A stretch of 57,440 nt of DNA, taken from contig JANVFP010000063.1 of NCBI GenBank assembly GCA_027919835.1, forward strand, positions 1 to 57,440, in the 5' to 3' direction. Below, piece after piece: positions 46,555 through 56,771 of the stretch. This DNA comes from Lentinula raphanica (Eukaryota; Basidiomycota; Agaricomycetes; Agaricales; Omphalotaceae). The first letter of the stretch is position 1. Every line of letters begins with the position of its first letter. A program made the position numbers and the translations under genes. The notes below the pieces were generated by a model that had not been told where the DNA came from, did no database searches, and worked only from the letters and a program-made list of their open reading frames with translations.

Positions 46555-47182
46555 CGATCTCGCGGATCAGGTAGGTCTGGTCCGTAGCTTTCGAACGGTA
46601 TGCATATAGCCTGGGGTTCTGGAGCGGACAACGAAGGTAAATGCTTCAGAAGTGTTTTCCGTAGGTTTCCCTGGTCAAAGCTGTACATAGCATACGCTAT
46701 ATCCCAGTTTAGAACTTGAACATATGCGTGTTTCCGCTGCGGGTTTCACCCGTACTGCCACGGAAATACTAGATCATCATGTTTCCAACGGTTTCCACTA
46801 CTTTGCGTAGGGTTTCCGTGTGGTAACTCGTCTGGATAGGCTCTCATCGTGTCTGATCTGCTAGATCAAGTGAAATTTCCACCATCACAGCCAAGTACCA
46901 AACTCAGTTGTGCCAATCCAGCAGATCTTGATACTAAGTCGATATTCCCTTGGTGTGCTCGTACCAGTAGTCAGCATTCTTGAAGGATCCCCGACCAAGG
47001 GTGCGAGCAATAGCTCTAAGTGGATATTCATGGCTGATCTTGCCAAAGGATCTGTATCCTAGCTTATACTGATACAAGTTTGACTGCTAGTTCGGGCTCA
47101 CTACAGTCCTTATTGATACTATGCAATGGCCTAAGTTGATCTTTTTGATCATTGCACGCCTGCGCGGAAAAACCGCGCAACA
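46555..47182 (-). repeat. LTR, truncated third copy
   Basis: The first 628 bp of the same LTR, same orientation as the right-arm copy, starting TGTTGCGCGG at 47182. It lines up with 45638-46265 and stops abruptly at GATCTCGCGGATC next to the copia fragment. Confidence 0.85.
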
Positions 47183-47198
47183 TCTCCCCCAAACTAAA
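47183..47198 (-). other. polypurine tract (minus strand)
   Basis: On the minus strand CTTTAGTTTGGGGGAGA directly precedes the LTR start TGTTGCG. This is the expected plus-strand primer position of an LTR element. It marks 47182 as a 3' LTR start of a minus-strand element lying to the right. The TTAGTTTGGGGGAG word recurs near 51104-51117 and 56561-56574. Confidence 0.7.
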
Positions 47199-47638
47199 GA
47201 TCTGACCGTCCCCGGTCATCGCTATGGGTAGTGTAGGCTCGTATCCCTCGAAAGGAGTGGTACTGCAGCTGATCCGACAGATCAATCACTTTTCCGCAAC
47301 ATTCTGACTTGATTATACCCGGTGATCTAACAGATCAAGTTGATCCGTTGATCTTAGCACCCGTACCGACAACTCTGCTGTCTTCTTGTCGAAGACGCTA
47401 AGTCCTCGGTTTGTTATTGGCGCTTAATTTCCGAGTGTGATATCATGACGTAAATCACGCTTCTAATTCTATCACATCACATACACACTTCCTCGAAACA
47501 ACTTCTTTTCAACATTTTACATACTATCCCTATGCCTAGGCCTGGGATTAGTAAGTGCTGACAAAGGTTCAACGGACTTGGAAAAATTTCTAAGTTCGTT
47601 TCTTCCTTCCCTCCATCGTTGTCCACATCCTCGACGCG
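47199..47638. other. internal 3' region of the minus-strand element / upstream of accessory gene 1
   Basis: No ORF with support. It holds two perfect GATC-N5-GATC motifs (47271 and 47324) and a near copy at 47342. On the + strand it is the presumed promoter of the gene starting at 47639. Confidence 0.4.
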
Positions 47639-50451
47639 ATGGCTGCATCTTCCCGTACTACTGCCACCAAGCCATCAACTACAAAGAAGGCCACTGGAAA
47701 CTGAGTTTATGGAGTAGCGCCAATCTGTCCTCCGTCGTTTTCACCCGATTTTGAAGAGCCAGCTTCTGCTACTTCGGTCATGGTTTACAACGCTGTTCAT
47801 GCAGTAGGCGACACTCCCTCTGACAAGTCTGCACTTTTTCTCCCAGCTTCAGCTGAGGAGTGCTCCATCCTAGTTAATAATTTTCGTCGTTACCCCAATT
47901 CTGCCCCTCCTGCCTTTCATCTGGCACGTTACACCAGTCCCGAGAAACTCGACTTTCGCAATGTAATGGCCGCGCTCAGCACTTCCCCGGCGCCGGCCAC
48001 TTTTTACCCATCACGCTATGTTCGAACTTGTTCGGTTTTCGCAGAGGGTCGCGCTTCCACCAGTGAGGGTCTCCACCTATACCAAGCGCTGGTGATTTTG
48101 CAAAAGGCCTTCGTCAAGATCATCGGAGGTCACCATGCCAAAGCTGAGAATGGTCGGCGCGTCTTACAATTCACGAACCATCCCGACTTTTCTGAGTGCT
48201 TGGTACGTACGCTCTCTACCGCCGAACCTTCCTTTCCAGCCGCTAACCATTGCCCAGCGCTATTATCACGAACATTGGCATTATATCAATAATTGCCCTC
48301 TATTTGCACCACTGCTTATCGCCCTCATTTGCGATTTCTGCGAGGAACACTTATCCCCTGCCGAATACAAGAAGCATGTTTACGATAGCAAGGCGCGAAA
48401 AGGGCTTGGTATGAGCTCCAAGACTCGCGAGCGGGTCAAGGTAGTAGTAGTTTCTTCCCTGTCCATCTCACTCTTGCTCATTCGTCCACCCTCTAGGCCT
48501 GCGTTAAAGACCTTCTCACCCTCAAGACCCTAGCCATTCCCATTCCCTTTGATCCCAATACACGAGAGGGACAGATCATTGTGACTGTGGCCAGCAAGGG
48601 CACCGAGGCTGATCAGATTCGGCAACCCTATACCAACGTTGCTTTTCGGCCAGATCCAGCCAAACGCGTCCTGACACCCAAGCCTGAACCATCCGACAAA
48701 CCCTCGAAATCTTCAAAGGCCCTTTCAGCCCCGCCACGCCCTGACACCCCCGAGGAGGAGGAGGACACGGAATCCGATGGTTCGTCTTTCCACAGCGCCT
48801 CTGTACGCCCTTCCCCGAGCAGTTTCCTGTCCCCGGTTCACCGATTGCCGTGGACAAGAATGACGAGGAGGCAAATGATCTATTTTCTCCCTTTCCCGAA
48901 CCTCCGGTCTTGGGACAACGTCAGAGTATCGCTCGCGCTGCTAAATCAAAGCCGCTGGTGCCCGAGGTTATCATGAAAGCCCCGGGCCCCGCTCCTAAAC
49001 GGTCAAGAGTGTCTCCTGTCGAAGACCCCGATCCCGTAAGCCGTCTCCTATGTCTATCCTCTATTGTCTTCTCATGCTGTTTCCTCTGTCACCCCTCACT
49101 AGCCCTTTCGCGAACCTCCTGCCAAGAAAGTTCGCACTGCCGTCAAGGCTCAGACCGCTATGCCTGCTTCTCAAGATCTGTCTGGTGCATCACTCCCCAC
49201 TCGGATCCAAGAAGGCGAGCCCGATTACTTTGACGACGACGATATTAAAACATCTGGCCATCAACACTTCCTGACCAATCCCGACTTCAAACCCAAGGCT
49301 CCTTTTTCGCAGTTGATTCGCAAGACCATTGCTCAAAACCCTCGAGCCCCCAAACTTCCTTTCCTCCGTCATCCCAAATGGCAGATCTCAGAAGAAATGA
49401 AAGACTTCGGCGCCTTTATCAATTCGGCGGATACATCGTTCTCTTTGCAAGGCCTTTAGCCGGTACAACTACCTCGCCTCCAGACCCTTGCAAGCCTCCT
49501 CCAGTAACCCTCCTTCTCCGAGCGTTACTCTCCCAACAATTGCTTGACTTGTCTCAGTCGTGGATGGTTTGTGAGGGGGCACCAAGATTGGCGGCCTTGC
49601 GGTCATTGTGACCGTACCCATCGCAACTGTCCCAGCTGTCTTGGCCTGGATGAACACCGGGACCGCTTTCTAGCCATTCACAACACCGTCCAAGGATACC
49701 CGGCAGGTAAGCCTAGTACTCAACTTCTTCTAATCTGCTGCTTAACCGGTCTTAGGGTACTCTGGTTCACTGGACCGTTTCCGCAACACGCTCGACGAAA
49801 TGCGCAACGTAGCTTCTTCTTTTGGACGATCTTCGGGGATGTCCGTCGTCGCCTCGCACTCAATTTGCAGGAGATACACTCGAACGTTTTGACTTCAACG
49901 TCGTCCTTTCCAAATGGGTGGAGGACAACCCCAATCATCCCCTCGACTACGACCTCCTCACCTGGCTTGCAACCTTCTTCGGTTGGGATTCCGCCTGTAA
50001 CCTGTCTTCTTACCTGGTTGATCCCACCGATTCGGCTCGCTTGGAGGAGTTCCTTCAATCTAACGAGCTTCCTACGACCGAGGCTACTGAACCGGGTGCA
50101 CTGGAACCCATCGTCCCATCCTCCTCGGTTCCTCAGCTTCACCACGACTCTCCTTTGTCCCCTGCCAAATCTGCGATCCATGTTCCTGCCTCCCCGCTTA
50201 CATCACGTCGCCAACCCCTCGCCGCGGTCCCTGACAATTTTAGTCAGGACCACAAATTCCACACACCCCTCCCCGAATCTATCACCGTTGACAATGAGGA
50301 GCTGGACGGGGAAGAAGGAACTTCCCGGACTTTGGTAGGGTGGACTTTGCTAGCAGAGCATGACGACAGCGACGAAGACGATGACCTGGATGTGGAAATT
50401 ATCAACGACGACACCTCTGGCCTTTCCAAACCCAAAAAGCCTCGTAAGTAG
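47639..50451 (+). pseudogene. accessory gene 1 of the retroelement, multi-exon, unknown function
   Basis: ATG 47639 (MAASSRTTATKPSTTKKATG) is followed by an in-frame TGA at 47702 and then VYGVAPICPPSFSPDF in the same frame. The rest splices well: ECL|RYYHEHWHYINNCPLFAP, KTRERVK|ACVKDLLTLKTLA and EDPDP|PFREPPAKKVRTA. Later come a Cys-rich WRPCGHCDRTHRNCPSCLG (zinc-finger-like, near 49590), NHPLDYDLLTWLATFFGWD and an acidic tail ending SGLSKPKKPRK. Frame breaks near 49455 and 49535 suggest decay. The protein is hydrophilic, with no membrane or enzyme motif that I know. It runs antisense to the retroelement whose integrase lies at 56.8 kb. Confidence 0.55.
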
Positions 50452-51105
50452 CACATAGAACGGACTCCTATGTATGAGCCTTCTATATTACTTTGAGAAT
50501 TTTTGCGACTTTTTGTATATAGCCACGCTTGCTCGGTCTCTAGTATACACCTAGTAGACCATTTTGTTCTGAATGAATATGCCCATGTGGGCCCTCGTAT
50601 CTTGTCCTCTTACAGTCTGATCCAATCCCTAAGAACCTATAAGTCACTTAAGATCCTTGAGATATTGTCTAAGTTATCCTTGTGAGTTTAGGGCCCTTGT
50701 CCTTGGCCTTTACTTGCTAAAACACTATAAGTATCTTTATTGATAGCATGTTGTTCTGCACAGTGTCTGCCTAGGTCCTTCTATGCCCTGTCTAAGTCCT
50801 TTTGCATTATTTTTCCGTCGTTTTTTAATCCGAAGTTTAGGTCTGATCTGCTAGATCCTTTTGATCTGCTAGATCACACCCATCAATGTTGATTCTTCGG
50901 TTATCAAGTTGGTGGTTGCAGCCTCATATGGCATGTTAAATCCATTGGGCTTTACAAATTGCAAGCTGCGTCGGTTTTAGATCTAAGTCTTTGCATTGTA
51001 CACATGCTTGAGCTGTCAATGAACACAGGTCTTTCAGATCTCGTAAAATTTTCATGAAATTTTCCGAAATTTTCGAAAATTCTTGAAACACCGTGTGTCC
51101 CCTCC
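50452..51105. other. region between the accessory genes
   Basis: No gene. It has a pair of GATCTGCTAGATC motifs at 50845 and 50863 and an AT-rich run of AATTTTC/GAAAATT near 51047-51080. It presumably holds the 3' UTR of accessory gene 1. Confidence 0.4.
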
Positions 51106-51155
51106 CCCAAACTAAAGCTCAGCAGTCCCCTGCTGACCCGAAGCGTCGGAAAAGG

Positions 51156-51163
51156 TATAAAAG
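51156..51163 (+). promoter_or_regulatory. TATA box of accessory gene 2
   Basis: TATAAAAG lies 47 bp before the ATG at 51203. A GATC-N5-GATC motif (51169-51181) sits between them, in the presumed 5' leader. Confidence 0.5.
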
Positions 51164-52715
51164 CCCTTGATCTAAGAGATCCGACTCCCAACTCAACGAA
51201 AAATGGCTCCCAACTTCAAGTACCACAATCTCCCTATCTCACTTGAAGCTGACTTTGCCAACTGGTGCGTCGACGTGGAGTACTGGGCTGCTCGTGTTAG
51301 CGATGACAAAAGCCTGGCCTGCAAGGTGCCAAGTACAGTTCTAGCAAGGACAAGGTCAAGTTCACCACGTCCAACAAAACTATCTTTTGAACGATGTCCA
51401 TTGCTCATACACTCATTTGGTACGGAAATCATTTGATCTGCTAGATCTAGCAAAACTAACCATTTCCCGTTAGCTCATTCGAGTGTCCCGCGACGCTGCA
51501 TGTATGAACAAGGAATATTTGCGGGCGTACGACAATCTCACGGAGGAATTACTTTCCGCCGTGAATGCGTACTGCACAATCCGTGACGAGATCCCTAAGC
51601 AGTTTCCCAAACTCTCTGAAGAGGGAGGGAAGAACGCTGAGATCGTCAGTTTCTACATTCAGCTGAACGACCTTCGTCGCAAAAAGCTCCGTGAGGACCA
51701 AGGCAGACAGGGTTCTCCTGCTGTCAGTACTCGCGGACCTAGTGTTCCACCTGCTGATCCTGAAGGACCGTCGAAATCCAAGTCGAAAGGCAAGGAAGTT
51801 GCGACTGATCCGGCAGATCCAGCAGTTTCTGATGCTGATGCCAAGTTCATGGCCAAGGTGGTGCGTTTCCGCAACTATTTACAAAGATTCATTTACTAAG
51901 TAAAGGTCCCAGGATGCTGATCTTGCAGAACATGGTCCTTCTCCTCCAAAGGGTCCTCGAGGCGCACTTGCTAACCATTTACGAGGCCACGGACTTCCCA
52001 TGCGAGGCCACTTCCGTAGTCCACGCGAGCAACGCTTTGATATGCAAGAATCCCTGCGTATGGGTGTGTCTGTTCCGCGGTATGACCCTCCGGTAAGTAT
52101 TGTACCTTGATCTGTTAGATCAGCTGCTAACTGTTTATCCAGCCTCGTCGTGCTGAACTCGTCATCGATCATATCATTGGTATGGACAAAAGGATCAAGC
52201 ACGCCAAGGAGAAACGTGAAAAAGGCGAGAAGGGGAAGAAGACCGCGGAAGCGACTCCTCCTCCTCCTACCAGGCCCTCTACTTGTTCCAAAAGCAAGAA
52301 GAAATCCCCTGACGACGAACCCGCTGCTCTGGCAGATCAGGATGTCTCGGTACGTGGCTGATCTTGGAGATCAGACAAGTCTATGACTAACCCGTGCCAT
52401 AGATGGCTGACAACGTCGAGGATTCTACTCCTGCGAAGGCTAAGAACAAAACCAAAAAGCGCGACATCGTTGAGACGATGACACTCCGAAGTCTTCCAAG
52501 ACCAAGAGCAAGCGCAAACATTCCGAACGCGATGTTGGCCCCGCGGATGGTGATGAGACTGAGCGGGCTCTGTCTCCTCAAGCACATAGTACTGTGCACG
52601 CTGTAACCGCCACTTCAGGCACCCACCAAACAGGCCTTCTTAGGCCAAAAAAATGATGACATGGAATAGGCCTAAGAGGCCCATAATAGGGGTAGGCTAC
52701 CCTAGGGTCCTTAAG

Positions 52716-53660
52716 GTGGGTAGCTACCACAGGCTGGGTAGCTACCCCATAGTGTGAGGTTTTGAGATGGGTAGCTACCCTACTTAGGGTGCCAGGGGTC
52801 CTTTTGAGGTAGCTACCCTATTTTTTGAAAAATTGTTAGGTTAGTTTACCAATACTCTGGTAACATTAGTCATCTCATATCTTATAAAACAGGCTAGAGC
52901 ATCAGGAAAAAATTCTCATCTCTAGAGTCCCCAGAGATACCCCCAATTCCTAGGTAGTCTCAGAGAGCCTAGAGTATCTGAGTTCTTTGAGGCTTCTAAA
53001 AATTCTCTGGGTGCTTTCTGGTGCTTTCTGGTGCTTTCTGGTGCTTTCTGGTGCTTTCAGATGCTTTCAGGATCTTTCAGGATCTCTAGGTGTTTTTTGA
53101 TCTTTCAAAGTTCACAAAAATCTCCAGCAGCCTAGGAATTGGGGGGTATCTCTGGGGACTCTAGAGATGAGAATATTTTCCTGATGAGCCTTTGATGTAC
53201 TTGATCACAGTTACTAAACTTAACAAAGTAAATTCAGGTAGCTACCCTCTGTAAAAGGTGAATCAGGGTAGCTACCCATTCTAAAAGTTAATTTGGGTAG
53301 CTACCCACTCTAAAAAATCAAATAGGGTAGCTACCCCACATTCCTGAATGGCTAATACAAGGTAAATCATGGTACCTACTTAACACACTCATTATAATAT
53401 CTGAAAATTTAACACAGCAGTACTGTATATTATCCTCAACACAATGATACACCTAACAATTTACAAAATTGGAACAGTGGAAATATGTGTTATACTTGAT
53501 GAATTTAACACTTTTAACAGTGGAGAACTTAGATCTGCATTACTGCATGTCATATTTGATGTTTAGCTACCCCATCAATGCTGATTTTGTTTGGTAGCTA
53601 CCCATGGAGGAGTTTGAATTGGGTAGCTACCCATGGGAGAATTTAAGTTGGTAGCTACCC
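52716..53660. repeat. subterminal GGGTAGCTACCC repeats, left arm
   Basis: At least twelve copies of the palindrome core GTAGCTAC, usually GGGTAGCTACCC, spaced irregularly in three clusters (52716-52815, 53239-53335 and 53565-53660). Confidence 0.85.
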
Positions 53661-54977
53661 ACCATAATGCTTAGTTGGATCAACTTGGATGATGGATCAC
53701 TCAATTTCATTCTTAGTATATCAATTTCCTTATACACATTAGACTGAGCAACTAAAAAACTTACATATAATATACTTTAACATACTCAATACTTGCACTT
53801 CATGATTCAATATAATACTTACATGTACACTGAACAATCAAATAATCAGAGCAGTATTATCACTAATTACACTTGTTACACTCAACATATTTCATTAATA
53901 AATATAACACACCTTCAATACAACATTGTTATACAATAATAGGCATATAGCAATGATTTTTGGGCGCTTATGGGCGCTTATTGTGGGTCTTCAACTCGAA
54001 ATTCTTGAATAGCACATCCTATAATTTTTGTATAGGTCTTATATTGTGTCAGAATGTTGTTCATATCATACTTCTTAGGATTTGAATCCGAGAATACAGA
54101 AATCTATTTTCTAGGGCAGGATATATAGTGATCTTTTGTAATGTAACAGCAATTTGGATAAATTACACTGCATATATCCATGTTTGCTGGAGACTGATGT
54201 TATCTCATGTGAAATTCACTGCAACAGTCCACTGACAGTGTCTGTACATGCTTTCAATGGTCATTATGATGATTGGACTCTGCATCCTACATTTACATAT
54301 TTCATGTACACTTGAAATATGGATAGGTGCATGTAACTGCAGATGTCATGATCAACTTTGACCCCCATGGTGAATCTCTTAGCTGTATCACATGGAGGTA
54401 TCCTAGAATGGGTCATAGAGTATTGCTTTTATGCCCCAGTAGCAATTTGGCTGCATGACATGGATATATGCAGTATGATTTACACAAATTGCTGTTACAT
54501 CACAAGAGATCACTATATATCCTGCCCTAGAAAATGGATTTCTGTGTTCTCGGATTTAATCCTAAGGAGTATGATATGAACAACATCCTGACACAATATA
54601 AGACCTATACAAAAATTATAGGATGTGCTACTCAAGAATTTCGAGTTGAAGACCCACAATAAGCGCCCATAAGCACCCAAAAATCATTGCTATATGCCTA
54701 TTATTGTATAACAATGTTGTATTGAAGGTGTGTTATATTTATTAATGAAATATGTTGAGTGTAACAAGTGTAATTAGTGATAATACTGCTCTGATTATTT
54801 GATTGTTCAGTGTACATGTGAGTATTATATTGAATAATGAAGTGCAAGTATTGAGTATGTTAAAGTATATTATATGTAAGTTTTTAGTTGCTCAGTCTAA
54901 TGTGTATAAGGAAATTAATATACTAAGAATGAAATTGAGTGATCCATCATCCAAGTTGATCCAACTAAAGCATTATG

Positions 54978-55663
54978 GTGGGTAGCTACCCAACTTAAAT
55001 TCTCCCATGGGTAGCTACCCAATTCAAACTCCTCCATGGGTAGCTACCCAAACAAAAATCAGCATTGATGGGGTAGCTAAACATCAAATATAACATGCAG
55101 TAATGCAGATCTAAGTTCTCCACTGTTTAAAGTGTTAAATTCATCAAGTATAACACATATTATCACTGTTCCAATTTTGTAAATTGTTAGGTGTATCAAT
55201 TGTGTTGAGGATAATATACAGTACTGCTGTTAAATTTTCAGATATTATAATGAGTGTGTTAAGTAGGTACCATGATTTACCTTGTAAGTAGGTAGCCACT
55301 CAGGAATGGGGTAGCTACCCTATTGATTTTTTAGAGTGGGTAGCTACCCAAATTAACTTCTAGAATGGGTAGCTACCCTGATCAACTTTCCAGAGTGGGT
55401 AGCTACCCCGATTCACCTTTTACAGAGGGTAGCTACCTAAATTTACTTTGTTAAAGTTTAGTAATTGTGATCAAGTACATCAAAGGCTCTAGCCTGTTTT
55501 ATGAGATATGAGATGACTAATGTTACCAGAGTATTAGTAAACTAACCTAACAATTTTTCAAAAAACATAGGGTAGCTACCTCAAAAGGACCCCTGGCACC
55601 CTAAGTAGGGTAGCTACCCATCTCAAAACCTCACACTATGGGGGTAGCTACCCAGCCTGTGGT
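54978..55663. repeat. subterminal GGGTAGCTACCC repeats, right arm
   Basis: Mirror clusters of the left-arm repeats, again about a dozen copies. The motif is kept while the sequence between copies has drifted, suggesting selection or conversion on the motif while the element was active. Confidence 0.85.
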
Positions 55664-56387
55664 AGCTACCCACCTTAAGGACCCTAGGGTAGCCTACCCC
55701 TATTATGGGCCTCTTAGGCCTATTCCATGTCATCATTTTTTTGGCCAAGAAGGCCTGTTTGGTGGGTGCCTGAAGTGGTAACCGCGATCCCCAGCCTCGT
55801 GCTGTTGGTGAAGATCTGATTAAGAGGGTGAAGTATTCGTTGGAACTTGCGGATACTAGTGAGTACCACTTCCATTTTCCACTTTTCGTACGGACTTCTA
55901 CGGAAACTCGTTGATCTGCTAGGTCACGCATTTCCGTTAGATTTTTTTTGCTTTGCATAGTCCAGAGTCCTTCCGCAAATCTTCGTCGTTTGCTGATTAT
56001 TGTTACAGGTACCCCGACGATACAGATCATCGAGATCTCGTGCAACTTCTTCACAACATCAGACTCGCCCACAACCCGGAGGTTGAATCGTACACCGAAG
56101 AGCAGTACAATGCCTTCATCAACTTCCATACGACCCAACTCTTCGACTGTTATGAAAGCTCGTTTCTATGCACACCGTGGGGAGGCTAGCCAACGGATCA
56201 TCGACAACGCCAGGGCTGCTCGAAAAGCTGGTGAACCTCTGCCCAAAGACGAGGACACCACCATGACTCCTGCCGACGTTGAAGAGGTGTACGTGTTTTC
56301 CGCACCACCGTCGCTGCCGCCCGTAATTAAAATTGCGCAGACAGACTTAGAGGATCCCGAAATGCAAGGGCCACGCTCTGCACCTTA

Positions 56388-56771
56388 AGCAAGTGCTTAT
56401 CGAGGCTGACCATCTAGATCATCGTTCCTTCTGCCCTGTCGCCTATTTTTATACCTGTACTTTTGTCAAGTCAAGTATCATTGGTAGTTTTTGAGGTAAT
56501 CCAGTGGCAACTAAATTCCTCAAGTGATTTGAGATAGAATAAGTTGAGATATTGCGGAAACTCCCCCAAACTAACTGATCTGTTGGATCAGGCATGTTTA
56601 GAAAGATTTCCGTCGACCACTTCGTCGTGGACCATTCGGTAGGGACGGATTCGACTCTTCCTCTTGATCTTCGGACTCAGCAGCCTTCAGATCCTCCGGA
56701 TCAAGCTGTTCAACAGGCGGAACCAGTGGTGGTTCAACGGAATTCGACTGATCATCACCGGAAATGTTTAT
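56388..56771. other. junction of accessory gene 2 and the integrase 3' end
   Basis: It contains the minus-strand polypurine-like word TTAGTTTGGGGGAG (56561-56574) just beyond the integrase stop, and two GATC-N5-GATC motifs (56577 and 56690). No ORF with support. What follows the tract on the minus strand (TTTCCGCAATATC) is not a recognisable LTR start. Confidence 0.4.

Larger units (their letters stand above)
52611..55777. mobile_element. foldback DNA transposon with 8-bp target duplication
   Basis: The left end is CACTTCAGGCACCCACCAAA; the right end is its inverse (GGTGGGTGCCTGAAGTG). GTAACCGC stands on both sides (52603-52610 and 55778-55785), a perfect 8-bp target duplication. The inverted arms are about 1.5 kb each and the whole element folds back on itself. 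No ORF above background, so it is non-autonomous. Eight-base duplications occur with hAT and KDZ-type elements among others; the CACTTCAGG terminus does not decide between them. The arms differ by many small changes, so it is older than the large palindrome. Confidence 0.88.
51203..56387 (+). pseudogene. accessory gene 2, multi-exon, split by a foldback transposon
   Basis: The gene starts MAPNFKYHNLPISLEADFAN. Introns at 51420-51473, about 51860-51911, 52093-52142 and 52350-52402 are GT..AG. Exon parts include KEYLRAYDNLTEELLSAVNA, QLNDLRRKKLREDQGRQG, RRAELVIDHIIGMDKRIKHA and a Lys/Ser-rich acidic stretch. At 52610 the 3,167-bp foldback element interrupts it. Coding-like sequence resumes at 55786 (DPQPRAVGEDLIKRVKYSLE), has an intron at 55859-55960, then RYPDDTDHRDLVQLLHNIRL, EQYNAFINFHTTQLFDCYES and RIIDNARAARKAGEPLPKDE, and ends at 56387. 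No single frame spans all junctions, so it is probably dead. Family unknown; hydrophilic and nuclear-looking. Confidence 0.5.

Noticed and set aside
48420..48533. Apparent hydrophobic segment (VVVVSSLSISLLLI) suggesting a membrane protein
   Set aside because: It is translated intron: GTAGTAGTAG to CCCTCTAG, with RVK joining ACVKDLL in frame.
52970..53070. Tandem GGTGCTTTCT units (about five) as a possible regulatory array
   Set aside because: A short simple repeat inside the foldback arm; no sign of a function beyond slippage.
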